DNA of 64,000 bases, taken from the NCBI GenBank assembly GCA_034359265.1, contig CP136890.1:31166501-31230500 (forward strand). Reading direction: 5' to 3'. This DNA is from Canna indica. Lineage: Eukaryota > Streptophyta > Magnoliopsida > Zingiberales > Cannaceae. The notes under the pieces are model-generated. The model ran no database searches and was not told where the DNA came from. It saw nothing but the letters and a program-made list of their open reading frames with translations. The translations under genes and the position numbers were made by a program. Shown piece after piece: positions 1 to 11,633 of this stretch. Position 1 is the first letter of the stretch; every line of letters begins with the position of its first letter.

Positions 1-1133
1 TGTTCTTTGGAAAATAATATATTTGAAAAGATAATGCATTGTACTTCCGCATTCAATATTTGGGTTTGCTTAAATATCTTATATGATTATGCTAAAATCG
101 AGGAGTTAGAAACTTTTAATGAATATAGTGATGACAATGGTCATCCTTCCAATACTAACATAATTTTTGAAGCCCAAAGTGTCTCTAGTCATAGGAGCAC
201 TAAAAATCATAAAGGAAGGTGATTTGCCATGTGTGCAAAGAAAAAGGGCATGTAAAGAAAAATTATTCTTCCATGAAGAACAAGACAAAGAAGAGGTCAA
301 ACGCTTCCACATCATCATCTTATTCAAATGAAGCATCCTCTTGCCTTGACTATGAAGTCACTTCAAAAGTTTGCCTCATGGATACTAATGATGAGGTACA
401 CTCTTCTTCTTCTAGCCATGATAACAAAAATGGTAGTATTAATTCATCTAGTTCTCATGATTTGATTTATGATGAATTAGTGGATGAATATAAAAGCATG
501 TATGCCTTGCTTGTTAGAAAAGATAAAGAAAATAAAAAATTGAAGAAAGAAAACTTAAGTCTTAGCTCTCAATTACATGATGTAAAATTAGAAAATGAGA
601 AGCTAAAAATTAGTGTCTCCAATCCATGTCATGATACCTTAAGTATTGACACTAAGGATTTGAAAATAAAAAATGACATCTTAAAGAATGAAAATAGCAT
701 GTTGAAAACTCAAATGCATGCTTTATATAAATCCATGGATGACTTGAAAAAGGAGGTTTTGGTATTGGGTAAAAAGGTAAATGAATTTACAAAAGTTTCT
801 ACCTTTAAGAATCCAAAAAGGAGAAATAACACTTTTGATAATACTCATGCATAAGCATATTAAGTATTCTACCTCTAGACCTCTGATCATAAGAAGATCA
901 ATGTTTCTCTCAAGAATGCTCATGCTCATCTTAGTTCAAATGACAAGCATTCTAATAATAAATCTCGTGTCCATAGCAAAAACAAAAAGAAATTTAATGG
1001 ACATTGCTTTTGTTGTGGTGTTTACAGGCATGCTATTTATAATTGTGCTTTTAAGATGAATCCAAGTGTGGCAAAGACACTTTGAGTTCCTAAGCCCTCT
1101 AATCCCCAAGGATCCAAAACTATTTGGGTATCA
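1..1133 (+). pseudogene. Sirevirus-type Ty1/copia gag, 5' end outside window
   Basis: This is the nucleocapsid (gag) part of a copia retrotransposon. The first 70 codons match the UBN2 gag fold (IMHCTSAFNIW). A frame change near 219 leads into a zinc knuckle whose two cysteines (225-227, 234-236) and histidine (249-251) are present, but whose last cysteine is tyrosine (264-266). A lysine- and glutamate-rich, probably coiled-coil stretch follows to 854. After a further frame break a second CCHC knuckle is intact at 1005-1046. Two knuckles and a long charged gag are known Sirevirus traits. The reading ends near 1133, before any protease. Frame breaks make it a pseudogene. Confidence 0.8.
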
Positions 1134-3126
1134 AAAATCTCATGCTCTATTGTAGGGGAAACTACCACACAAGGGTGAGATGAAGTTGGTTGATTGAAGT
1201 TGCTTGGGGATTCAAATATTGTACCATTTCAAAGTTGCAACTTCAATGCATCTTGATGCCTTAGTAAGGTTGGCATCAAAAGTACTTTGGTATCATCTCC
1301 TATACCCTCTTGCTTAAATTATAGTTGGAGTTTGTTATATGCTTAATATTAGTAGATTTTCCGCTATTGATAAGTTTCAAAAACGTTTTTGACTTTTGAT
1401 TTCCGGTCTTTTCGGAGACCTATGTAGCCTATAACGGGCTCATGCGACCTTGCGGTTCTAAATTGTAGGCTCATTTTGGCCTTTCGGTTTTCAACCAATA
1501 GGAAGGGTTGGAGATCGTATTTCTCAAATATTTCATATTTTGAGATCTCTTGATTCATTTTGTTATCATGAATGATTTATTTGAAAATGAATCTATGCTA
1601 TTTAGTGAAGTTGAATTTGGAAAATGATACTTGGTTTTTCACTTCACTATTTAGTTTGATCGCTTGCATATAGCTTTGGTTTTATTTTCTACTAATGAAG
1701 ATTGCTTGCAAGTCATCAAAAAATTGAATGGAAGGCTATTCTAAGAAAAATACAAAATGAAATGAAGTTTGGCTAAATTCACATGGATGAGGTATGTGTT
1801 TTTGGTTATTGCATATTTATAGTCTAATACCTCAATTTTCATGTTTGATTGATGTCTCTATACTCATGATTGAAACAACATGAAAAATGATTGAAATCTC
1901 ATGAGTAGAAAAACCCTTAGTACTTAGGCAATTTTTCATTAAGTAAAATTACCATAGGTTAGAACTTGTCATTAGAGACTTCCCTTTTAAGTCCAAACTC
2001 ATGAAACATGTTTAGATATACATATGACATGCTTCTAGGTATCTAGAGTTAAAAATTCATGTGTAGATCATCAAAGTGATATGTCATCTTAGGGGGATTC
2101 AAAGTTGAAAATGTTTGACCTAAGTCAACAATTTGACTTAGAAATCTCATTTTGAGTTCAAATTTCACAAACATGTTTACATTTACTCATGTAAGGTGTC
2201 TAAGTGTCTATGTTTGAAAAATCATGAGAAAAGAATAAAATTTGATACTTAGCAATTTCATATCATCATGTATGTTTTTGAATGAAATCGTGCTAAGGTA
2301 AATTTTGACCAAATGACATCATTTTCATTTCAAACTTGATAAACATGTTTTAAATGATATTATCTTGATATCTGGAAAGATTGAATGAAAACTAAAAACT
2401 TTTGAAAAATAGCTAATATTTACGAAAATGCCACTAGATTTCAGTTACTTTTTAAAAAATGCAAAAAATTTATTTTTGGATGTTTCTTGAAATTACATGT
2501 TCTCTGAAAATTCTAGTTTCTTCAGTAAAAATTTTAAAGATTTTCAGTAAGAATATGATTTGATATGGATTTTTGAAATTGGATTTCAAAACTTTAAAGT
2601 ATCGTTCTTCCCAAATATTTATTTTTCCGATACTTTGATTTTTGGTCCATTCTTCGAATGAGACCTCAAGTATGATATTTTGAATTCACTTTTGGTATCG
2701 TTCTAATATTTTAGAAATAAAAATCATTTCTAAAATAATTTTTGACTCCTTGACCGATACTTGGAAATATCGATACTTGAGTTAGTACATGATTCTTAGT
2801 TTTGATTTTTGACTATCGCTTCATGATATCATGTATTACTTATTCTCTCATTCGATATGTTGTTTTCATCCCTTGAGTTGGTTGACTTCATTTTCATGAA
2901 AACTAGTTTTTAAGTCCCAACTTTGACCATAGTTGACTTTTCTTGCACTTTTTGAGTAATGTCAAAAGGGGCAGAAAAATATAGGTAAATAGGAGAAAAA
3001 TATAGCAAAATCATGTATATAGATAGGGAGAGTTTATTTTCATAGATATGCATGTTGATAGGGGGATAAATCCCATGTTTGATATCCTTTGTGCTTAAAT
3101 AATATATTTTCTTAAGAATGTTTGTC
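1134..3126 (+). other. AT-rich internal 3' region of the Sirevirus, no pol
   Basis: About 2 kb of AT-rich sequence lies between gag and the first polypurine tract. I see no protease, integrase, reverse transcriptase or RNase H in any frame. Short imperfect repeats of the type 'caaatttcacaaacatgttta' recur around 2150-2350. The stretch 2940-3126 is repeated at 4330-4490, including the phrase 'atgcatgttgatagggg', so it is the segment normally found just before the 3' LTR. Either pol was deleted or this is a non-autonomous derivative. Confidence 0.6.
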
Positions 3127-3131
3127 ATCAT

Positions 3132-3146
3132 CAAAAAAGGGGAGAT
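3132..3146 (+). other. Polypurine tract before LTR A
   Basis: The purine run 'aaaaaaggggaga' immediately precedes an LTR beginning TATTGGCCTAAGG. The same arrangement recurs at 4496-4510. In copia elements this tract primes plus-strand DNA synthesis. Confidence 0.75.
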
Positions 3147-4300
3147 TATTGGCCTAAGGTTTTCTACCTTGGTCTTAATCTCGGTTTTGATGATAACAAA
3201 CATGGAACTAATGTTTCATTGAGAAATATTTTCAGGTTCCATATCGGTTAGCGCTAGATGTCCTCGATCGGAAATATCAGAGAAATCAGAAAATCGAAAG
3301 GACATTGCTCGACACGTTCGGGTTCGTCGCGGAGGTTTCTCAAAGTTCAACGTGTGGACCACAGACATCTTGGATGAGTCTAAAGAACACATGTAAAGCT
3401 CTTCAAATTGACACACGTTTAAGGCCGAAACCCGGAAATGAAGCGTGCGTAAGAAGAATGCTGAAAAAATCAAGTTCAGCCTAGGTTCAGTCAACCGGTC
3501 GGTCGACCGAATGTGGCAAAAAATTGGCAGTAGCCAATTCGATCAACCAGTCGATCGACTGAAGTGTGCCCAAAAGCGGAAGATTTCCTTCGGTCGCTCG
3601 GCGGTCGCTCGGTCGGTCGATCGACGATTGACTAGCAAGCGACTGGGCGTCGGCAACGGGGAAAAATATGCCCGTTGACGAGCCCTTTATTTGGGGGGTT
3701 ATAAATACCCACCCCAAACTCTCTCCCAAGCTCTTTAATGATGCTCATAAACCTCAAAGAGTGATCTTTAGCATCCTCTAAGCTCTTTCATGATCAAATC
3801 CATAAAACCTAGCTCTTGATCCCTCATCCTCAAGTGTTCTTCATTGAAGGGGTATTCAAGCTTGGTAGGCTCAAGAAGAAGAGATGTCCTTATTGTGATA
3901 AATTATCTTCACCTCCTTCTTGTAATAGATTTTTTTTTGATTTTTTTTTTTACTTTGATTTACTTGAGTTTGTAAGAAGACCTAGTGTGTGGTCTTGTGT
4001 ATAGGTGGTTGAAAAATTAATTTTTGAAAAATTCTTGTTTCTGCACTTTGCTTGAAAACTCTAGTTTTCGTTGAAAAAGTTTCATTGAGAATTTGATTTT
4101 ATATAATTTTGGATACATCTTTATTAAAAATTGGAAACTTAGTCTTTATCGAGTAAATGACTTTCGGATATTCCATAATTAATTGTGTATAACCCTCTTG
4201 ACATATCTTGACGCTTGTGTTATCTTTGTGTTTATTATTTCAAAGCATCCTTTATAACATATATGCTTAAATCTTGTCATTGTGTAATTTAAGGGAAGTC
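3147..4300 (+). repeat. Sirevirus LTR A, 3' part diverged or truncated
   Basis: It begins TATTGGCCTAAGG, where other copies in the window give TGTTGGCCTAAGG. It contains a block of GGTCGG/CGACCG motifs (3490-3640), including a perfect 12-bp palindrome at 3499-3510. A TATA-like 'ttataaatac' near 3700 is the probable LTR promoter. The expected 3' terminus (a C-rich block, then CTTCTAGT and ACA) is not visible before the next polypurine unit, so the right boundary is approximate. Confidence 0.65.
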
Positions 4301-4510
4301 TAGAACTACTTAACTTAGGCCATTTTTGATTGATGTCAAAAGGGGGAGAAGAATCTAGACATAGACATGCATATAGTTAGGGGGAGTTTATTCTAGATAT
4401 GCATGTTGATAGGGGAAGCATTATACATTCACTTGATGAAATGCTATGCTTGTTGATACATTTCTTAATGCATTTATTGAAAAGTTTGTCATCATTAAAA
4501 AGGGGGAGAT
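4301..4510 (+). other. Second copy of the pre-LTR segment and polypurine tract
   Basis: This repeats the sequence found before LTR A: 'gatgtcaaaagggggagaag', 'gggggagtttattctagat' and 'atgcatgttgatagggg', ending in the purine tract at 4496-4510. It makes the region a direct two-unit array of pre-LTR segment plus LTR. Two elements of one family joined head to tail, or an unequal recombination product, would explain it. Confidence 0.6.
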
Positions 4511-5728
4511 TATTGGCCTAAGGTTTTCAACCTTGGTCATCATCTTGATTTTGATGATAACAAACTTATTCTAATCAGTTTATCAAGTGTTTGATCTCAG
4601 GTTGAGGTTACGATACGAGCGCGAACTTCATTAGAAGAAATACCAAAAATCAACAAATATGTCTCCGTCATAGATTGAGTAGAAAATCTAGAGTTAGAAA
4701 TATAATTCATGTAATATGTCTCTACGTATATACCCCAAGCCTAATTGTAATGTTATCCAAGTCAAAACTTGGTAGCGGGACTTGGAAGCGAAGCGCGCAA
4801 GAAGAAAACTTGAAGAAACAGTCTCAGCCCAGGTTCGATCGACCGGTGGGTCGGTCGATTGAATGAAGCCAAAAATTGGCAAAAGGGTATTCGAACAACC
4901 GACAGACGCCCAAAACTGGCAGAATGCCTTCGGTCGCTCAGCGATTGATCCGTTGGTCGATCGACGACCGACCGGCAAACGACCGGGCATCCCCAACGGG
5001 CATAAAAATGCTCGTTGTGGAGCTGCCGAGTGAGGGGTTATAAATACCCCTCTCCACCCTTCTAAGAGCCTCTTAACCATTCATTGAAGATCTCCTAGAG
5101 TGTTCTTGAGCCTTCCCAAGTGGATTTCATCGCGCAAGCTTTAACGATCGTTCATCTACTCGAAGCATTCTTTCCACCTCAACTCCAACTTCATTTCGAG
5201 CTCTACATCTTGACGAGTTGGAGGCTTTGGAGGTTTTGCAAGGGAGCTCACTTGTGTGGCTTAATTCTTAGCTCCTTTGTTGTTATTTTTCTTGTTGTTA
5301 AACTAGGTTTCCATTGTTAGCTTGCTAGGTGTGCTAGGTTAAACACCTTAGGGTTATCTTTGTAGAATTGTGTTTTGCCTAGGTGAATAGGTTTGAGGCA
5401 TTCTCAAAGGGTTGAGAAGCGGGTCCTTGGTTGTATTCAAAGGGAAATATATTGTCTATAAAGGATTGGTTAGAAATCCTTGGTGTGGAGCCAAGGTAGT
5501 GGAGTAGGAGGTTGGCTAAACCACTATAATATTTCGACTTTGCATTGTCTTGTTTTTTGTGCTTATAATTGCTTTTTGTACTTGCTATCACATATCAACT
5601 AATCGCACTTAATTTGAGTTGAAGTTGGAATTGATTTAAAAGAAAATGAATAGAAGTTAAAATTAACCCAACACTATTTAACAACCCCCCCCCCCCTCCC
5701 CCCTTCTAGTATGGGTATTTGAACAACA
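4511..5728 (+). repeat. Sirevirus LTR B, near full length
   Basis: It starts TATTGGCCTAAGG after the polypurine tract. It has the GGTCGG/CGACCG block at 4830-4985 and 'ttataaataccc' near 5038 as probable TATA box. It ends with a long cytosine run (about 5686-5703), CTTCTAGT and ACAACA. The same 3' ending is seen at the window's right edge just before a primer-binding site, which fixes the terminus. No primer-binding site follows here; an inverted LTR piece does. Confidence 0.75.
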
Positions 5729-6033
5729 CAAGGAGCTCCCTAGACTTAGTGAATTTCAGGGCCGTTTCTGATTTTCCAGTTTTGGGATTCGGGTTTTGGT
5801 TTTTGGGTTTGGCATCATAAAAGAGGATTTACAACACATGCTAGATACCCTAAATCTAAACTCTAACTTCCCGACGAAATCTAAGCGTTGACGATTTTTT
5901 CGAGTTTTTCGATCGGGGGCGTCAAATGCTAACCGACTTGGAACCTAAAAGTATTACTCAATGAAACATTAGGTCCTTGTTTGTTATCATCAAAATCGAG
6001 ATTAAGACCACGGTAGAAAACCTTAGGCCAACA
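5729..6033 (-). repeat. Sirevirus LTR C, 5' end only, inverted
   Basis: Read on the minus strand this begins TGTTGGCCTAAGG at 6033 and matches the first 300 bp of LTR E (40440-40775), including 'ggagctccctag'. It stops abruptly at 5729 against LTR B. It is a truncated LTR in opposite orientation. Confidence 0.75.
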
Positions 6034-7252
6034 CTCTCATCAACAGTATTCTCACTAGTCAAGCATACATCTTCTCAATCTTTCGAGCACTTGCATGGGT
6101 CATCACGCATATTGACAAAAACAGAAAGACTTTCCTTTGAACCGATTGTCGAGGAAATAGACTTCAGGGCAAATGCGTCGTTAATTGGGATATCATGACT
6201 ACAAGGAAATAGAAGGAGGCCTAGACATGCTTAACCTACAACAATACAACAAAGCCCGCTTGGGAAAATGGTACTGGAAGTTTGTTCGAATAAGGAAATG
6301 GGATGGAACAACGTACTATCCTCTAAGCACCCGACACTTGCATCCCTACAAACATCTCCGAATGCAAGCTTATCCCCAATTTGGAAGGACATCTCGAAAG
6401 AGAGGGATCTATTCAATGTGTCTTTCAGCTACCGAGTTGGAAACCACTTTTCTACTAGGCTATCTCTTGATCCTTGGTTTCATGGATATAAACTGGGAGG
6501 CAAATGTCCGAATTTACTAGCAGTGGTGGTCTCACCAAACAACACAATTGGTTAGTCCAAACAAGTCAACAACCAAGGTAACATTAGTTGGAACATCAAC
6601 TTCAACAATTATGTCCCTTGGATTCTATTATCAGGTTAGTTGACAACCTCTCGGCAAAATGGAATAATAATGGGCAATTCTCCACAAGCTCCCTCTAAAA
6701 CTTGTTGACCTTTCGTGGTATAATCGACCCGTCGGCAAAATATGTTTGGCACAGTTCCTGCCCAGAAAGAATTTCAGTCATGAACTGGTTAGCTAAGATA
6801 CGAAGATTACACAGAAAAGACCGCCTCCTAGGCCACAGAATTCAGGTGGATCCGAAATGCTTACTCTACAACACCGATGATGAAACACATAACCACCTCC
6901 TATTTGAATGTTTCTTCACCAAACAAGGCTGCATATCTGTCAAATCCCATATTTCTCCCTGAAATTCCGCCCATGGAACGGTACTAACCATGCCACCCCC
7001 AACAAAAAACGGATGGCCAACTACCAACTCATAATGATTTGGTATTCGAAGATTTGGCACGAGCACAATCTTCGTTGTTTCGAAGGAGAATTGAAAATTC
7101 TAATCGAGTTAGTAATTGAGAGAGCGAATCTGTCAAAACTCTATATTGATTAATTTTCTCTCTTCCCCTCTCCCCCCTTTAATATAGCTCTCCCGAACTT
7201 GTACTTTTCAAGCCTTTTTAATAAAAATACAAGTATTCTTTCCTAAAAAAAA
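6034..7252 (+). mobile_element. L1-type LINE, ORF2 C-terminal part and 3' end
   Basis: The start reads in frame as the post-catalytic part of a plant L1 reverse transcriptase (TLINSILTSQA, then a piece around NWDIMTTRK at about 6170-6215). After frame changes it continues as the zf-RVT region (SPIWKDISKERDLF and SLDPWFHG near 6370-6490). Several stops and shifts make it non-coding. It ends with a T-rich trailer and 'aataaaaatacaag', then an A-run at 7244-7252, the expected LINE 3' tail. The 53515-54400 fragment has very similar phrases, so they are one subfamily. Confidence 0.75.
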
Positions 7253-7518
7253 ATGGATAACCAACATAGTTTGTACGTAGGACATTATGTTGGACTACCA
7301 TAGGTGATGAGCAAGCATGATGATGCTCCTCGTCCAGTGGTATGCTTTTTCTTATGTTTCAAGTAGTGTTGTTTCTTCGAGGTCACGTGATAGTAGAACT
7401 TCTCCAAAATTCAAAATTTTCGATTGACTATAAAAATTTATATGTAGCCTAAATATATAAATACATGTCAAGAAAGAGACAGTGGAGATATATTTAAGGG
7501 ACCAAATAACTGCACATA
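7253..7518. other. Intervening sequence, nothing recognised
   Basis: Unique-looking sequence follows the LINE tail. No convincing coding frame, RNA gene or repeat is seen. Confidence 0.4.
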
Positions 7519-8421
7519 CATTACAAGAAAAATGATCATCGGTAACAAACAAATTCATCACAGATGCTCGAAAATTCATCATTGAAGGGTACTAGTGATA
7601 CAACTTTTCATCACAACGTCGGTCACTATAAAAACCTTCTCGCTGACACCTGATTCACTCTTCTATGAAAGACACAACCGTCACAAATTTTTGTGACTAG
7701 AAAAGTTTTCGTCACAAAATTCGTCATTAATATCTATGATCAGAAACATATTTTCCATCACAAATTTGGTTAATTCCATCAATTATATTATTATATTACA
7801 GATTAATATAATACAATACAATATTATTTATACTTTTACAATGTTTGAAGGAATTTATAAAAGATAATATGATAGTAAATTTTTAGATCTCATGAGGTAT
7901 CAATTTATAAAATTAAGAAAATTAGGGAAAAAATCCACGTGCGACTAAAAAAGGTTATATTTATGGTTAGAATAAATAAAAAATAAATTTAACCCATGTG
8001 GGACTAAATATAATAATAATAAAATTTTCATTTGGTTTATTTTTATGTCGGATTTCTAATTCTATCACTCATATGCTACTGTTATACGGTGGCTTAGTCA
8101 CGGATTTATGGCAGACATGGAGAAAAAATTTAGTTATGGATTAGTGTCGGGATATTAGTGAATGAAACAAAATCTATCATTATTTTGTCACTGATGCTAT
8201 TAATTAAAAATTCTAAGTCAAATTGATCACAAATTCTATGACGGATCTCTGATAGAAACGTCATGTGTCGGATTTCACGTCACGAGTCTATCATTGTTTT
8301 GGAAAGAAGAAAGTTCATTTCATGTCGTCACGAATCCGTCACAAACTGTGACGGATTTTAGTCGTCGTAAAATTCTCGTCACTAATGTTATTTTCAATAA
8401 TGAATTGGTAATTCTAGTCGA
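7519..8421. mobile_element. Probable non-autonomous DNA transposon sequence
   Basis: The stretch begins CATTACAAGAAAA and is rich in direct and inverted motifs of the type CGTCACAAA, TTTGTGACG and ACGGATTT (7640-7760, 8090-8390). That pattern is usual for subterminal regions of DNA transposons. No transposase is visible. The sequence from about 8385 on continues across the hAT insertion to 11965. The outer boundaries are uncertain. Confidence 0.4.
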
Positions 8422-8429
8422 TGGACGCT
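8422..8429. repeat. hAT target-site duplication, left copy
   Basis: The 8-bp sequence TGGACGCT directly abuts the hAT left terminus and is repeated exactly at 11634-11641. Eight base pairs is the standard hAT duplication. Confidence 0.9.
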
Positions 8430-8582
8430 TAGAGGTGGCAACGGGCTGGGTCAGCCTATGGGCGGCACGGGCCCGACCCGGTTTTGGGCCGAGCCTAACC
8501 CGGCACGGCTGTGCCCAAAAGACGGGTCGGGCTCACCTTCTGGGCACGCGGGCCGACCACGGCCCGCGTGCCTGTGCTCTAG

Positions 8583-8704
8583 GCGAGCACGGGAGGCCTG
8601 GCGTGCACCAGGCCTAGGTCGGCGTTGCCAGACCAGGTCTGGCGCGAGCACGGGAGGCCTGGCGTGCACCAGGCCTAGGTCGGCGTTGCCAGACCAGGTC
8701 TGGC
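8583..8704. repeat. Tandem 61-bp duplication in the hAT left arm
   Basis: Two perfect 61-bp units (8583-8643 and 8644-8704), very GC-rich and themselves containing partial palindromes (AGGCCTGG, CCAGGCCT). They lie in the subterminal region where hAT transposases bind repeated motifs. Confidence 0.9.
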
Positions 8705-9032
8705 GCGCGCTAGACGTAGGTCGGCCCGAGCCAAGTCTGGCTCTGGCCGACGAATATATTATATAAAAAAAATTAAATTTTCCTATAAATACGCCCTCTC
8801 CTTCTTCATTTCTTCTATCTTCATCTTCAACTCTGAACTCTTAATTCTCAACTCTCAACTCTCTTACTCTCAACAATCTAAGTTCATTTACAATCATTCT
8901 CAACAATATTTTAAGCTCATCAAGAAGACAAGGATTCAAGATTGTTGTTAAATTTTTTTAATCTCTTCAATTTGTTTCATTGATTAGTATAATATTTATA
9001 CTTTTTATATTTTTAATTTTTACTAATGATGA

Positions 9033-11056
9033 ATGGAGATTTTTTCAGGTTATACTCCACAAGCTGGATCAAATATGTTAGAAGAAATGCATCATGCTAC
9101 TCCTACCACTCCTACCACTCAACAAAATCAAAACATAGAGATAAATTCGTCTATTAATTTATGTCCATCAAGTAGAAAAAAAAGTATGGTTTGGAAATAT
9201 TTTGAGAAAATTATTGAACTTGATGGCACCATAACAATAGCCCGGTGCAAAAAATGTCAAAAAATTATTTCGGCTTCAATAATCGGAGGAACTGATCATT
9301 TATTACGTCATGCAAAGGGTCATGACACTAAGGTTGCATAAGCTCAATAAATTCTTAATTTATCTTCTTCTGGTTTAACAGCTTTTTCGTATGATCATGA
9401 TTTTCAACTTCGAGAACTTGCAAAATTAATTGTTCAAAGTGAATCTCCTTTTAGTTTTGTTGATCAACCAATATTTTCTAGTTGGATTCAAAATACTTTA
9501 CAACCAAAATATAAAAAAATTACTCGAAATACAATGAAATGTGATGCTTTCAAATTATTTTTTATATATAGAGAAAATATAATGACTAGTTTTCAAAATA
9601 ATAAATCTAAAATTTCTTTAACATTTGATGTTTGGTCTAGTCAATGTACTACTAATTCTTACATTTGTGTTACTGCACATTAGATTGATAAAAAAATTAT
9701 TTTGCAAAAAAGAATAATTAGTTTTAAAGTTTTGAATATCCACACACTTATGTTGTCATTTTTTCTGCTATTAGATTTGTAACATATTTCTATAATATAA
9801 ATGATAAAAAAAATTTGATTAGTTTTGATAATGCTAGTAATAATGATGTTGTTATTCTTCCCCTTATACAGTTATTAAAATCGATATTAGATGGTGAATT
9901 ATTTCATGTTCGTTGTGTTTATCATGTTCTTAATTTATGTGTACAAGATTTAAAATAAGTAAATATACATGTAGAAAAAATAAGAGATGTTATTAGATAT
10001 ATGCGTTCTTCAAAAGCAAGAACACAAGAATTTAAAAACTTATGTCAATCTTTTAATAAACCATTTAAAAAATTTAATGGTGATGTTATTACTAGATGGA
10101 ATTCAACATATCATATGCTTATGTCTACTATAAGATATCAAGATATCCTTACAATATTTTACAATCAAAATATGCCTAGTGATCCAATTAATAATAATGA
10201 TTGATTAGTTGCTGGGCATATTATTCAAATTTTAGAACTTTTTAATAAAGCTATTGAACAACTTTTCGGTGTTCATTATCCTACATGTAATTTAACTCTT
10301 TCACATATAGTTTATATTAGTGAAGTATTTTCTTCATATAGATATCATCATTTATTTGCACAAATTATTTCTTTAATGGAATCTAAATTTAAAAAGTATT
10401 GGTCAGATATACCTACTTTATTTTGTTTAGCAATATGTTTAGATCCTAGAATGAAAATTGATGGTTTAAATATGTTGTTAGATTATTATTATAACAATAT
10501 GGAATTAGATAATGTTGAAGAAAAAAAAATTAAAATTTTGAATTTATTGAATTCTATATTTGTATTTTACGCTTCAAAATTTGGTGATACAATTACAAAT
10601 AAGACAACATCTTCTTCTTCTAGATTAAGAGATGATGGTGGAAATAGTATTAATTCTCAACTTCGTCGTAGAATAAAAAAAACTAAATCTACTAATTTTA
10701 TTGAATTACTTTTTTTTCTAGATCATAATCATTCTGAAGAAATAGATTATAATAAAATTTTAGCATGGTGGAAAAAATAAGAAAATACGTATCCTATTAT
10801 TTCCATCATGGCACCGTGATATACTAACTGTTCCTGTGTCTACAGTAGCTTTCGAGTCTTGTTTTAGTGCAGAAAATAAAATTTTTGACGAAAAAAAAAG
10901 CCGAATGAGTGAAGAAACGATTGAAATGTGCATTTGATTAAAAGACTGGTTGAATGCTGAAGATAGATTACTAGATATGGGAGGACACGAGACTTCATCA
11001 TCGGGAGAGGAGGAATCTCAAACAAGCAAAACTGGTGCTGCTGGTCCAAGTACAAG
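9033..11056 (+). pseudogene. hAT transposase (BED finger, RNase H-like, dimerisation)
   Basis: This is the cut-and-paste enzyme of the hAT element, in plants of the RICESLEEPER/DAYSLEEPER kind. An N-terminal BED zinc finger is visible in 9033-9341 (WKYF, then RCKKCQKI, then HLLRHAKGH). After a stop the frame continues with LAKLIVQSESPFSFV and LTFDVWSSQ (about 9410-9650). The middle part has WNSTYHML (10001-10204) and LAICLDPRMK (10376-10780). The C-terminal dimerisation region survives only as ILAWWKK followed, in another frame, by TVPVSTVAFES and LKDWLN (10770-10970). At least five stops or shifts break it. It cannot encode an active transposase. Confidence 0.85.
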
Positions 11057-11633
11057 TTAAATCACCGAGACTTCGGGTAATTAAAAATATAAAAAGAACT
11101 ACGTAGATCTGATCCTTCTATAGTTAATCATTGGGGAGTACAAGTTTAGCTATAGAATGTACGTAGACAACCCTTTAAGGTGCGTTCTATTATAATATTA
11201 AAAAAAATATTTTATCATTGGATGAATATTTTTGTATTAAAGATAAATAAAAATTTAATTATAAATTGATTTTTTTAAAATCTTTTTATTAATTTGTACT
11301 GCATTACAATGTTACATATAAAAAAAGTGTTAAAAAATATATAATAAAGTTTAGTACAATGATTAAGCTATCTCAAATAAAATTAGAGATCCAAGTTCAA
11401 AACTCACCTGTAATCATTAATTTTTAAAATTAAATTTAAAAATTTAAAAATTTAAAAATTTAAATTAAAAAAATAAATTAAATAATTAATTTTTGGACCG
11501 GCCCGAGCCTGGCTGGGCGGGCTCAGGCCCGGGCTGGGCTTGCTTGCCACACGTTCGGGCCGTGCCAGGCACGGCCTGAAATGTGGTCTGGCCATGCTCG
11601 GCCCAGCCCGGGGATAGCCCGTTGCCACCTCTA

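Larger units (their letters stand above)
8430..11633 (+). mobile_element. hAT transposon, complete ends, decayed transposase
   Basis: The left end TAGAGGTGGCAACGGGCTGG and the inverted right end (TAGAGGTGGCAACGGGCT read from 11633) form the terminal inverted repeats, flanked by the exact 8-bp duplication TGGACGCT. Both ends are GC-rich (8440-8745 and 11490-11625) around an AT-rich interior that holds the transposase remains. The element is 3204 bp. Terminal repeats, duplication size and BED/dimerisation domains together identify the hAT superfamily. Confidence 0.92.

Noticed and set aside
5686..5703. Cytosine run as a regulatory element
   Set aside because: It lies in the C-rich 3' end typical of this LTR family and is probably length-variable or a base-calling artefact.
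7519..8402. Complete short inverted-repeat element ending at 8402
   Set aside because: The two ends match only partly, no duplication is clear, and the repeat continues across the hAT to 11965.
8451..8766. GC-rich open frames at the hAT left arm
   Set aside because: They are translations of the subterminal repeats and repeat themselves with the 61-bp units.
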